The notes beneath the pieces were generated by a model, which searched no databases, was not told the origin of the DNA, and saw only the letters and a program-made list of their open reading frames with translations. A DNA stretch of 64,000 nt, taken from contig QZCP01000556.1 in assembly GCA_003956705.1 (NCBI GenBank), forward strand, positions 455,163-519,162, written 5' to 3'. The DNA comes from Brevipalpus yothersi (taxonomy: Eukaryota > Arthropoda > Arachnida > Trombidiformes > Tenuipalpidae). Below are positions 12,701 through 22,972 of this stretch, one piece after another. The first letter of the stretch is position 1, and every line of letters starts with the position of its first letter. The position numbers and the translations under genes are program-made.

Positions 12701-15700
12701 GTCAATTTAATTATGAAATTCACTCTCTCTTCTCTCTATCTTTTCAACTTTCCCTTCCTATTCCAAAAATAGGTGCATTCCTTATTCCATATTTTATCAT
12801 GCTCGGAGTATTGGGACTTCCGGTTTTCTACTTGGAACTTGCTGTGGGTCAAAGATTGCGAAAAGGAGCGATAGGAGCTTGGAATTATGTGTCTGAATAT
12901 ATGGCTGGACTTGGCTGTGCCTCGGCGGTTGTATGCTTCAATGTGGCTCTCTATTATAATACCATCATTGCATGGTGTATATATTATTTTTTCCGAAGCT
13001 TTGAATCACCATTGCCATGGTCAAAATGTCCAACATTGAATTTTCCGAATGGAACTTACACAAATATAACTGAATGTGAAGTAAGATCATCATATTTTCT
13101 CATCCATTCAAAGTACAATCTTGATTTTACCATACAAAAGTCATACTTTGAACTCATTTTGGGAAATATTAATCTATCCATCAGAAAAGTTCGCCCACCC
13201 AATTTTTTTGGTATCGAGATGCTCTGAATATATCAGAGGATGTGAATGATTTTTCCACATTCAATTGGAAATTAGCTGGAAGCCTACTTTTGGCATGGAT
13301 ACTGTGCTATTTGTGTATGATCAAGGGTATAGCTTCCTCTGGAAAGGTAAGTTTATTTAAACCCGGTCTGGTGAGAATACTGTTGACATGAGGATCAGTT
13401 TTCATTTCTCACTGCCTGTTATTCCTCTAGAATCTCTAAATTGCCTGTTAAACAAATTGCTATTCCATTATAAGCATAGAATTTTTCGCATTATTCCCAT
13501 TTTCTGTTTTCTTTTACCATATTTTATTCTCTTCCTCACGCTGATCATTCCATTAATTTCATTTGGAACAATATTTGACCATCCATTTCTATATTCACAG
13601 TTTATCATTCAATCCATTTATCTCTCTCTCCATTCCTTCATTTAAGGTGGTCTATGTGACAGCTACATTTCCCTACATCGTTCTGCTGGCATTCTTCATC
13701 CGCGGAATAACCTTGGAAGGAATGTCCGATGGTATATCTCATTTATTCGCTCCCCAGGTAAGAATTGTATCACTATTCTACGTTTTTTGTATGTGTGCGT
13801 GTTTCTATATGTTTTTTGCGTTGCTAGAAAATGAAACTGAATAGTGATTCAATTAATCTTCTTTGACCGAAAATCCTCTTCATTTCTCCTTTTTTTCCAC
13901 TTACTCCTACTTTCCCCAGTGGCATCGACTTTCTGATCCTACAGTTTGGCTTGAAGCTGGAACTCAAATATTTTTCTCTCTTGGATTGGGATTTGGTGGA
14001 CTTATAGCATTTTCATCCTACAATTCCGTGCACAACGATTGCTATCGTGACGCCATTCTGGTTGCTTTCACCAATTGTGGAACTTCAATGTTTGCCGCAG
14101 TAGTCATTTTCGCTGTTTTAGGTTAGAGGAATAATTTTTTTTTGCTCTCTTGCCAGCCCAGTCAACAGATCTCAGAGCCCAAGAATTCCATGTGAATTCC
14201 TTCGCTTTTCTTTCTACGCCATTTTTTATTCCGTGTATAGAAAAGCGAAGGAAACTTTGCGGATTCTTTTTCAAGTTCTATTTTTCTCCTTTTGCCTAGA
14301 AATGAGAATCTCAATTATCAATTCGAAAATTGTGACTGATTCTCTGATTTTGTGGGAACGTTTCCTGCAGTATCTATCAGCTAGGAAACGTTTGTGCAAG
14401 CTGACTTTTGGAAGCTTTTCCAAGGTCGTGCTTTCATTTTAGAGATACATTCCTGAGCATATGCATATACTAGGAAACGTTTCTATGATTCAGTTCTCCG
14501 GGACTTTGTTTCTCAGGTTTTTGAAGTTCTTCTTATACAGCCAAATTGTATGAAAAGTTTACAGTGTGTAACTTTGTAAGCCGATGGAAGAAATATGCTA
14601 GCGATACGGGTGGATTTAGAAAGCTAAACTTTTTTGGCATAGTTTTTCTGAAATTTTTATACGATAAGACTTCTGAGAATGAAAAATTTCAATAATTCTT
14701 GCCCACTTTTGGATCATCCCATCTTGAAATTTTCCGAATGGAGAAAAGCTCTGTTCTTTGTATCGGAGAATAGATTTCTGGAATCTTCATTTTCCAATGA
14801 GAAACGTTTCTTGTTCATTAATTTCACTGAAAAATAATCATATTTCTTCAAAATACATCAGAATCGATCGAAAATTTTGAGAAATTGATTGATTGAAGAA
14901 TTTTCAATTAATACTGCTTCCACCTTTTCAGAAGAATTTCAGTTGAAAAGTTTCTTTATGGTTTTTTCCTTCTATCAGCACGTTGTCCGCGTTATCTAAT
15001 CTTTCTTGTACATTTCGAAAAGTTTCCGCAGGAACTCTTTCTACTGTCTTATCGATTTTCTGTTGAATGGTGCCATTCAATGAACATTTTCCAATTTACA
15101 TCTTACTCTTATCGAACAATATCCACCAATATTTTTATCCAACATCGACCCTTTCTCTCTCTTGACTGACTAGAAATAGATTTTCCCTCATTCTCTCTCT
15201 CTCTCTCTCGCTCTTTCTCTTTCTCTTTCTTTCTTATTCTCCTCTATTCAAGTATTTGTAAGCATTTTTTCCATGTTATTGACTCGGAAATAATGGCTCT
15301 TTTATGCATGCAAATCAGATTCGATCCTTAATGGTATCAAAGAGGTTCACCTTTCAGGAAGGAAGGAAGAAAAGTGTATAAGAAGAGCTTTTTTCTAACT
15401 TTATCAGAATTCTTTTGTCAATTCAGTCCATTTTCTGTCCATCATCTTCTCCCAGTTGACTTTAAACACATACGATACAACACACATATAGATATATATC
15501 GAGAACAAGCATGAAGAAAAATATGCTAGAATCTTCAAAGTATCATTCGAATTCTTTTTTTATTCTGAAACAAGATGTATACCCTGTGTGTGTATGTTGA
15601 ATATGAGTGAATAGAAAGGTCATGTCAAAGTATAGACCATTTTATTGGAGATCAAAATTCAAGATTCAGAAGCGTAACTCTTTTACATAGGGGGAACGCA

Positions 15701-17430
15701 TGGGAAATGTATGGGAAACGTGTATACCATGAAGGCTCACATTTAATCCTATTCAAAGTCAAAAGATTTATTTATCATTGATGTTGACGTAACCTTTCTT
15801 CTTTTTCTGTTCAAATTTTACAGGTTTCAAAGCTCATCAAACACACAAACACTGCCTCGCCAATCAAACTCAATTCATCGAAAGTATTGGTTATGAAAAT
15901 TTTTCATTCGTCAATGAATCCTTCATACTGATTGATTCGATTTCCTATGTTGAAGTGAAAAAATGTGATCTCAACGAAGAACTTGACAAAGTAAGTCAAT
16001 AAGTTAGTCTGTTTTGAATTTTCTTCTCTTTCATGTATACTTTGGATTGAGAGAAAAAGAGCTACCTAAATAGTTTTGAAAGATATACATGTATATTCAT
16101 ATTTAATGGCATGTTTCATGAAATGATCAACCTAAAAGAAGTATTTTCATCAGAGGAGAATGAACATTTGATTTTGAATTCCATTCACCCATTTCCTACC
16201 TCATCAAACTATATCTGATTGGAATATAAAATGTAGAATTATTTATGAAACAATACATCCCCGAAATCCAGATTGTAGGCTGTATGCATACACCATGTAC
16301 ACTATAAGATAGGATTGATCCACCTTCAGCCTAGTCTGCTTATTCATGAGGATCAACTTGTCTATACTTAATGAATCTTTTCAATTTTTTATAGAGTGCT
16401 TCTGGAACAGGCTTAGCTTTCATCGTTTTCACCGAAGCAATGAACGAATTCAGTTTCCCTCAATTTTGGTCGATCCTATTCTTTATAATGCTCTTCACAC
16501 TGGGCATCGATTCACAATTTGGCACTCTCGAAGGAGCTGTAACATCTATTGTGGATATGAAAATTTTTCCAAATTTAAGAAAAGAATTTTTAACTGGTAA
16601 GAAAATTTTGAATGAAACAAAATATCGTATCTGTTTTTTCTTACGATAAAAAATTCTTTTTCTTCCTCATTATTTAGGTGGTATATGTTTGATATCATTT
16701 TTTCTTTCGCTAATTTTCGCCTTTGGCTCTGGAAGTTATTTATTCAATTTGTTTGATGTATATGCCGGAAGTTATAGCCTTCTTATTGTTGCCTTCTTCG
16801 AATGTATAACAATTGCCTTCTTATATGGACTGAAAAGGTAAATCGAATGGAAGCAAAAGAAAATCACACACACACATCAATTATCAATGTTATTTTTTTC
16901 TTCTTATATCTATCACCATGTTCAGGTTCAGTGATGATATAGAGTTAATGACTGGACAGCGTCCAAGCTATTATATGCTATTTTGTTGGAGATATGCAGC
17001 ACCGATCACAATGCTAATCCTCTTAACGGCCAGTTTAATGGATGCATCCGGTGAAAGTACTTATGATGCTTGGGATTCATCATTGGTAAATATCTTACTC
17101 ATTTATTGTTGTTGAATGTTGTGATTACATAATTGGCATTGATTGATTTTATGTTTCTTTTAGGGAACTGTGGTCAAAAAAGAATGGCCAGGATGGGCAA
17201 AATTTTTCGCTGCATTTTTGGTCCTTCTATCAGCAATTTGGGTACCATTGCTCGCATATCTTCGTTTCATTGATAAACCTTTACTTCCCAAAGAAGAGCC
17301 AGCTTGGTTCCCTGTGAATGAATTGAGAGATTTTTACAGTATAAGACCACATAGATACACCAAATGGGAAAAAATTCTTTTCAATATGGATGATTCTGTT
17401 GAATCATATGAAAATGAGGATGATAGCTGA
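7167..17430 (+). CDS. SLC6 sodium-coupled transporter, SLC6A15/17 (NTT4/B0AT)-like
   Basis: Twelve coding exons: 7167-7334, 11642-11761, 11966-12020, 12773-13080, 13185-13346, 13647-13757, 13920-14121, 15824-15990, 16395-16596, 16678-16837, 16926-17085, 17164-17430. They sum to 2082 bp (693 aa); every junction is GT-AG and phases close. The family hallmark GNVWRFPYL in helix 1 is at residues 100-108, followed by QKNGGGAF. The motifs FFWYRDALNIS, FFSLGLGFGGLIAFSSYN and GTGLAF(I)VFTEAM point to the SLC6A15/16/17/18/20 branch, sodium-driven neutral amino-acid carriers. The predicted form is a twelve-helix plasma-membrane protein. N-glycosylation sites NGT and NIT lie in the loop after helix 3, and NQT, NFS and NES in the loop between helices 7 and 8. 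The cytosolic N-terminus is encoded by the distant first exon (about 4.3 kb intron); its phase-0 junction fits, but its assignment is the least certain part. ATG 7167 is chosen with context AAAATG. Substrate is inferred from family only. Confidence 0.9.
9294..9346. repeat. (CT)n microsatellite
   Basis: A pure CT tract of about 53 bp inside SLC6 intron 1. It is complementary to the GA tract about 350 bp downstream in the same intron. Confidence 0.97.
9697..9764. repeat. (GA)n microsatellite
   Basis: A pure GA tract of about 68 bp in SLC6 intron 1, the complement of the CT tract at 9294-9346. In the pre-mRNA the two could pair. Confidence 0.97.
14122..15823 (+). other. Intron 7 of SLC6 gene, with palindromic motifs
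   Basis: A 1.7-kb intron interrupts the transporter after the exon ending in VVIFAVLG. It contains a perfect 15-bp inverted repeat (14197-14211 with 14239-14253, 27-nt loop). It also holds a cluster of GAAACGTTT-type elements: 14356-14365, 14384-14393, 14473-14482, 14801-14810, and a related GGGAAACGTG at 15713-15722. No coding exon is seen. Confidence 0.6.
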
Positions 17431-17887
17431 AAATCAGCATCAAATGTGTAGCAAATTCTATGCTTAAAGCAGTGTAAATATGTCCCTTGGAGCAATATTT
17501 TGATGGCTCAAAAAATATTTTGGGAAGAAGATGAGGATGAAAAAATTTCTTCTTCTAGTCCATACTGATCTCTATTATTTGTTGAATTTGTTCTATTTTT
17601 ATGAGTTGTTTGATCTCCCTTTTTGTTCAGAAAAAAATCACATTTCTGCGTGCAATTCAATCAGTGTGATGATATTCATATCAATCCATTTTTATAGCTT
17701 CCAAAGCATACACACACACATGTACACATGAAGCAGGTTTATTTGTTCTAATTTAAAATCATAACTGTGTTCATCGAGTGTAGATTCTTTGTTCTGTATA
17801 AATTGTATAGATGAATTACTTATTGAGCATCTTTGCTCTTGATTTGTCATATTTGTCCTCCACTCAATTCTCATCAATTTTTGTGTG

Positions 17888-17893
17888 AATAAA
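17888..17893 (+). terminator. PolyA signal of SLC6 gene
   Basis: AATAAA lies about 460 bp after the SLC6 stop codon on the same strand. It is the first canonical signal I see downstream, implying a 3' UTR of roughly 0.5 kb. Confidence 0.55.
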
Positions 17894-18872
17894 AAATACA
17901 AATGTTAATCTTCATCCCTTAGAGAACAATCTACGTTTTATCTGTGTAAATCTTTGTTCTTTTTATTCTCGGAAGTTAATCTGAAGGTGACACATATCTG
18001 CAAATATTCTGAAAAGTTTTACCTCTCAATTCCAATAGGGAGAACTTTTGCATTTGATGATTGGCTGATGATTCTTCCATATTTGTTTGTAGCTTATCAG
18101 ATAAGTCTCATTTGTGTTCATTATTCTGACCATTGAAATATGCCTATGCAATACAAAAAAATCTTGGTCAACTGGAAGAGGACAGAATATTGTCAATTGT
18201 TGAACAGAAAATTTGTTACCTCTATCATATGCCCTGAAAACTATTTCGCAACCTCTAATTTTACCACTTAATCAGAATTGGAATGAAGGCTTCAAGGGTC
18301 TCATAGTGTTCTCGAATCGCTTGGTTTCATCTATCAGAAGTGATGATGTCCACAAGTAACCAAAAGAGACTGAAGGTGAGGAAGAGTTCAGTGATTCATA
18401 TTGGTACAAATATCAGGTCTCCATCATCAAATTAATTCTTGCGAAATAGCGACAAAAGCCAGATCAAAGTGGTATTCGTGGTCATCGAAGTGAAAATTGA
18501 ACAGTTGTAGATGACAAGGTATCGATTGCCTTCTAATTGATCGGTTATCAGATTTTGAGATTGAGAGAGAGTGAAGATGTTGCAAGAGAGGGCTTATTTC
18601 GCATCTAATGCTTCATTTTTGAGGTCAGAAAAGAGAGAGAAAAAGATCATCTTCAAATGAAAAAAACACACTCTCAAAATCGTTGATTCAGATGTGGAGA
18701 TATTTTTCGATTCACAATCATTTCTAATCTCATCAAGAGTACATTCGTGAAATAGTTTTCCTTTATCTCATTTCATCGATATCAGCCTTCCAGTTGAAAT
18801 CATTTCATCAAAGTTCAGTATCATTTCTTCAGCGGAAAAAGAATCAAGTAGTGAATATAGTGAATTTTAGTG
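17894..18872. other. Intergenic, SLC6 to His/Pro-rich gene
   Basis: About 1 kb of AT-rich sequence with no coding exon recognised. The last part should contain the promoter and short 5' UTR of the plus-strand gene that starts at 18873. No clear TATA element stands out. Confidence 0.5.
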
Positions 18873-19667
18873 ATGTTGGGCCTTGGTAAAATAAATGTTA
18901 CTCTACTCTTGGTTCTATGTACCTTCCAATTTCATGGAGTAGTTTCTCCTGGTCCAATATCTGCAGCAGCCTGGTATCTTTGGAGGTTTGAATTTCTTCT
19001 TTTTTTGGCTTGTATTTCCGTTCCATCTTTCATTCCATCATTTCTCTCATGAGCCTTATCATGTCAGCCAGAATGTAAGTCAAATTGATATTTCATGTTA
19101 TTTTTGGTTATCAAAAAATTTCACAGATATGGCTGGTATCGAGGTTTCCCGCTTGTTTTGCCCATTCCTATTCCAATTCCCATACCAATCCCATGGCACA
19201 AGAAGAAGCATCACGAAGAGCATCATCGCCATCATCACCATCATCACGTGAAACATGAGGAAAAGTGTGAATCCAAGCATGGATGCCATCGATCATCGGA
19301 CAAGGATCACTATCCTCCTCCTCCTCCTCCTCCTCCTGCTCCCCCTTCTCCCCCATCAGTGATACCAATTTTCATTCCACCAGCACCCCCACTTCCACCA
19401 CAACATCCACCGGTTATATTGTCTGTGATGCCACATGAAAATCCTAAGCTCAGAGCAATTTCTCAGCATCTGCATCACCACAATCATCTGTGTTCATCAC
19501 CTTACGTTCAATGTAGCCCATACAAAGGTCAAAGCGAAGATATGGGACAAAAAATAGCAAATATTCATTTGCCTCTGGATTTTTATCAAAACTATGGGGA
19601 CAAGTATAGATCTTCTCATGGTTTCAATCTTGATGGGGCCAATATTGGTTTAGGTGCATTATACTAA
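18873..19667 (+). CDS. Secreted His/Pro-rich protein, unknown function
   Basis: Two exons, 18873-18985 and 19127-19667, join in phase (CTTTGGAG|ATATGG) to 217 codons plus stop. The donor GTTTGA is weak, but the acceptor TTTCACAG is good and the joined frame is long. Residues 1-25 look like a signal peptide (hydrophobic TLLLVLCTFQF). The order after it is an aromatic patch (WYLWRYGWYRG), a run of five Ile-Pro pairs (51-60), a His/Lys/Glu segment including six His in a row (about 62-82), eight prolines (101-108), a Pro-rich stretch to about 140, and a C-terminal region with HLHHHNH and two more Cys. Four Cys lie after the signal peptide (85, 91, 160, 167). Such composition suggests metal binding or an extracellular matrix or cuticle-type role, but that is inference. 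I recognise no family. Confidence 0.7.
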
Positions 19668-20371
19668 TTGTGGTTTTACTTTATTCAGGTCGAAAGCCTG
19701 ATAATAGAAATTCTTTATGAAATCCAGTATGTTCAAAATTAAGTGCCGATCCTAGTAACAAAATTGATTTGATTTGATATAGCAATTTTTGATTGATTTT
19801 TTTTTCTCAATTCAAAATTGGGAAAAAATTTTTAAAGATTTGCCTCTGTTACACGAGCCCCAAAAAAGTTTAAACTTCAAATATCTCTATTAAATTTTAA
19901 TTTCAAGTTTGAATACATAATCATTCTCAACTGATGACATGAGTTTGATGTTTTGAAGGTTTCGACCAGTATTTTTTCTACTTAATTTCAAAATTTCAGG
20001 ATCAAGATGAATCTTCTCATCAAACCTCTACACACTTTTGATTTTTTCAAACTTATTATAAAAAACAATTGGACTGAAAAAAAATTTCCAGACATGATGA
20101 TTAAGAGAGGAGAAGAGTTGTCTGTTGAAGAGTTTTGAGGATGATATTTAAGGAAATATTCAGGGTAATAACGGAAGAAATAAATCAAAAAAGTTGGAAA
20201 ATAATCTTACCACTATAATAAATGTCAGACACTTTTGATGAACAGATGTTCAATTTGATCCTGGCTCAAGGAAGGTATCATGTCGAGACATCAGAGAAAC
20301 TCTCTAGCTAATTGTTTCAGTGTTGATAAGCTTCTCTTGAAGAAGCTTCACACACAATTAAGAATTTCATC
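19668..20371. other. Intergenic, between two small plus-strand genes
   Basis: About 700 bp with no gene. TATAATAAAT at 20214-20223 lies about 150 bp before the next start codon and could be a core promoter. An AATAAA near 20178 would be far from the upstream stop. Confidence 0.4.
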
Positions 20372-20962
20372 ATGAATTTTTTATCTTTCATCTTGTTTGT
20401 GGTGTCCAGTCTTCTTTTGGCCCATCAACATGTGTCCGGTGAAACGGATCCTATGGTCGATGCTACCAATGAAATGCTTCGAGAAAGTGGCCTGAACAGT
20501 CTTGGTTCGGGTACTGTTGAGCAACTTCATGCTCTTGGAGTTGAAATGGTCCAAAATGGTCCACCGGAACTTCAGGATCAGTATTGGCGAGTGAAGGACA
20601 ATGAACATGCTAGTGATGAAGATATGAAAAAATTTTTGGAACTCTTCCGAGAGGAAGCTAAGCGAAAGCGATCTGTGTATAAGCCACGAGTACGTTCAAT
20701 TGTGAGAGATATTCCAAGACAAACGTTTCAAACCATAAAAATGAAGATGAAGGCATTATGGATTAAGATCAAGAATATTTTCACCAAAATTTTCCGAGCC
20801 ATATTCAAACCGAAACAAAATTCATCGATCCAAAAAAGATCAATCGTTCTTCTCACCATCGGTGTTTTCATTGTGTGCTTACTGATCGGCTACTTTATCA
20901 TCAATCCTCTGTTTGAAATGTATGTCATTCCATGGCTACTCAAGGGATCCATGAAGCAATAA
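20372..20962 (+). CDS. Orphan secretory-pathway protein: acidic pro-region, cationic core, C-terminal membrane helix
   Basis: An intron-free frame of 196 codons, started at the first ATG because it opens directly with a signal peptide (MNFLSFILFVVSSLLLAHQH, cut near residue 23). Residues 24-96 are acidic. A KRKR site stands at 97-100, then a strongly basic region (101-150) with Lys and hydrophobic residues alternating, such as KMKMKALWIKIKNIFTKIF, which would form an amphipathic helix. A second dibasic KR is at 155-156, followed by a hydrophobic helix (158-180) and a short tail. This is the layout of a propeptide that could release a cationic peptide, or of a single-pass membrane protein. Both are inferences from composition. 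I recognise no homologue. A polyA signal follows at 21002. Confidence 0.75.
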   Translation: MNFLSFILFVVSSLLLAHQHVSGETDPMVDATNEMLRESGLNSLGSGTVEQLHALGVEMVQNGPPELQDQYWRVKDNEHASDEDMKKFLELFREEAKRKRSVYKPRVRSIVRDIPRQTFQTIKMKMKALWIKIKNIFTKIFRAIFKPKQNSSIQKRSIVLLTIGVFIVCLLIGYFIINPLFEMYVIPWLLKGSMKQ

Positions 20963-21001
20963 GAACTCAATTGAATGAATTAATGGATACAATAGCCATC
21001 A

Positions 21002-21007
21002 AATAAA
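21002..21007 (+). terminator. PolyA signal of the orphan gene
   Basis: AATAAA lies 40 bp after the stop codon of the single-exon gene on the same strand, which supports that frame as a real, compact transcript. Confidence 0.6.
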
Positions 21008-21538
21008 CACCAATAATTTACAATCGACTTACGTGTACATGATCATTTCATCCTGAACACATAAAATTTGGCTCCAATTATTGCGTAGTTTGGATATCGT
21101 TTCGAACACATTATTTTCACTAATAACGCTTAACCTGAACGCTCAAGTAGCCATAAGAGTTATGCTAATTTGGATACTGGACAATGTTTTCCAGGAGTAA
21201 TTAACAGTCAAATACTCACTGAGAGCGATGGTCATCGTAATTCCACTGGTTTCAGCAGGATTGAGAGTTTTTCGTTTTTCTCTTGAATAACAATCTTCAT
21301 TAGAGAATATGTTAGCTTCCTGCGAGGAATTTTCTCTCTGCTATGATAATCGCCGAATCACTCTCATTCAAACCCTTAAATTTTTGTCGATGTTTTCGAA
21401 TGAGCATTGGAATGTATTCCGTTGATTTAGCGCAGATCATTGATAAGCATTTCGAAATTTTTGTTTACTTTCATGAAATATGAATTATTTTCCAAAAACA
21501 ATGAGAAATGAAACAAAGTTGAGAGACAAATTAAAAAT
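21008..21538. other. Convergent intergenic region
   Basis: About 530 bp between the 3' ends of the orphan gene (+) and the VWC/Kunitz gene (-). No coding exon is seen. No canonical minus-strand AATAAA is evident; AATAAT on the minus strand near 21484-21489 is a possible variant signal. Confidence 0.4.
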
Positions 21539-22972
21539 CTATCGCGTTCCTATGCAAGTGAAATCTGGAGGAACCTTGCAAGTGCAGGTATATTGGGATT
21601 CAGTTTGTAAAATGCTGCCTATGTCATGATTTTTTCCATCAAAATAGCATTTACCTTTCTGAGGTTTCACTGGCTCAACATCATTCTCAGTACAATATTT
21701 GATACAAGATTTTTCGTCATTGAAAACGCTCAATTCCTCTGAACATCCTGTGAAACTGAAGGGTTTACATTCATTTTCCTCTGTATCAAAATAGTAGCTC
21801 GTGTTGTTATCGTAACAATTTCCGTTCGATGGCTTGGTGTGACAGTGTTTTTCACGTTCAGATAATGGTGGCATAGCTGCAATAGAGAAGTATCAAAAAT
21901 TCTAAAATCTGATGAAATTGGGTTTCCGAGAGCTCATTGATAAATTTTTTCAGACGTGCAACGCATCATGAGATGGGAAATTTTCACAATCTATAACCTT
22001 ATCTAGGAGAATTTGTGTACAAGGAATGAATTGATCAAGGTCTCAATTTGATCATGATAATGGAATACACATGATACTCACGGCAATGATATTCAATCGC
22101 ACAGCAACCTTTTCGCTCATATACTGGAACGCAGCCTTTTAGCAGCAAATCGATATCAAAATAACATGATTTCTTATTACAAGCTGGACTTGAATCAATA
22201 GTATCCAGATTAAAACCAGCCTGACATATGCATGTGGTACAATTAATTGATATTCTTTCACCATCTCGATACGTTTTACCATCATGTACACAACTGACAT
22301 TTCGAACTTGCTTCGCCTTGTTTGATGGACATCGAAGAGTTCCACAACACTCGGTTGGCTTATATGAAAAGTAACATTCTTTTGGATCCTTTTTAGCTCT
22401 ACCAATCTTATGAACTGTTGCAAGATCTACACTTTCGGGACACTCGGTTTGATCACAAACAATTTCCGATTTGTTGAGTTCTGAAGATTTGGCACATGTA
22501 CATGTTTCACAAGGACTAGAATCTTCAATCTCTTCACCAATATTAAACGTTTTTCCAGCGTAAAAGCATTCTAAGCATTGAAAAATTGGAACAAAATATA
22601 AAAAATAAATAAAATTGTTAGATAATATGTCTGATAAACGTTTGGGAAATTTTAATTCTAATTTGTTTCTATTGTTTTATTGTGCTTGAAAAACTTACGG
22701 TCAGGACTAGTGTGTACTGTTGGACATTCATAGGATTTAGCACATTTTGAACAGTGTTCATCATCAATAGGATGGCATCCTTTGACTCGAAAGTGTTGAT
22801 TAAATTTTTGTCCCGCGCAATGTCCACAAGGGCCATTGTCACGAGACATTTCAAGTGAAATCGAAACTTTCAGAACATCTGATCCACCATCTCCAATGAT
22901 TGAGTCTCCATGAATTATGGACAAAAAAACTGCCATCAAAACACTTAAAATAGAAACATTTCTCCCGAACAT
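21539..22972 (-). CDS. Secreted Cys-rich protein: VWC-like modules plus Kunitz domain
   Basis: Three exons, 22972-22699, 22570-22082 and 21876-21539, join to 366 codons plus stop. Both introns are phase 1, the usual phase for shuffled extracellular modules. Residues 1-22 are a signal peptide. An N-terminal Cys-rich segment (49-84) is followed by two similar VWC-like units. The first begins CFYAGKTF (93) and the second CVHDGKTY (185). Each contains a CxxCxC cluster (112/115/117 and 202/205/207) and a later CC. A Kunitz/BPTI domain follows, with Cys at 266, 275, 291, 299, 312 and 316, which is exactly the family spacing. The residue after the second Cys (P1) is Tyr, which favours chymotrypsin-like targets; Phe45 is kept but Asn43 is Ser. 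The last 40 residues look like a shortened VWC unit. A secreted protease inhibitor is likely; the target is unknown. Confidence 0.85.

Noticed and set aside
14197..14253. Typical microRNA precursor
   Set aside because: The stem is only 15 bp with a large loop, shorter than an animal pre-miRNA; kept only as a structural observation.
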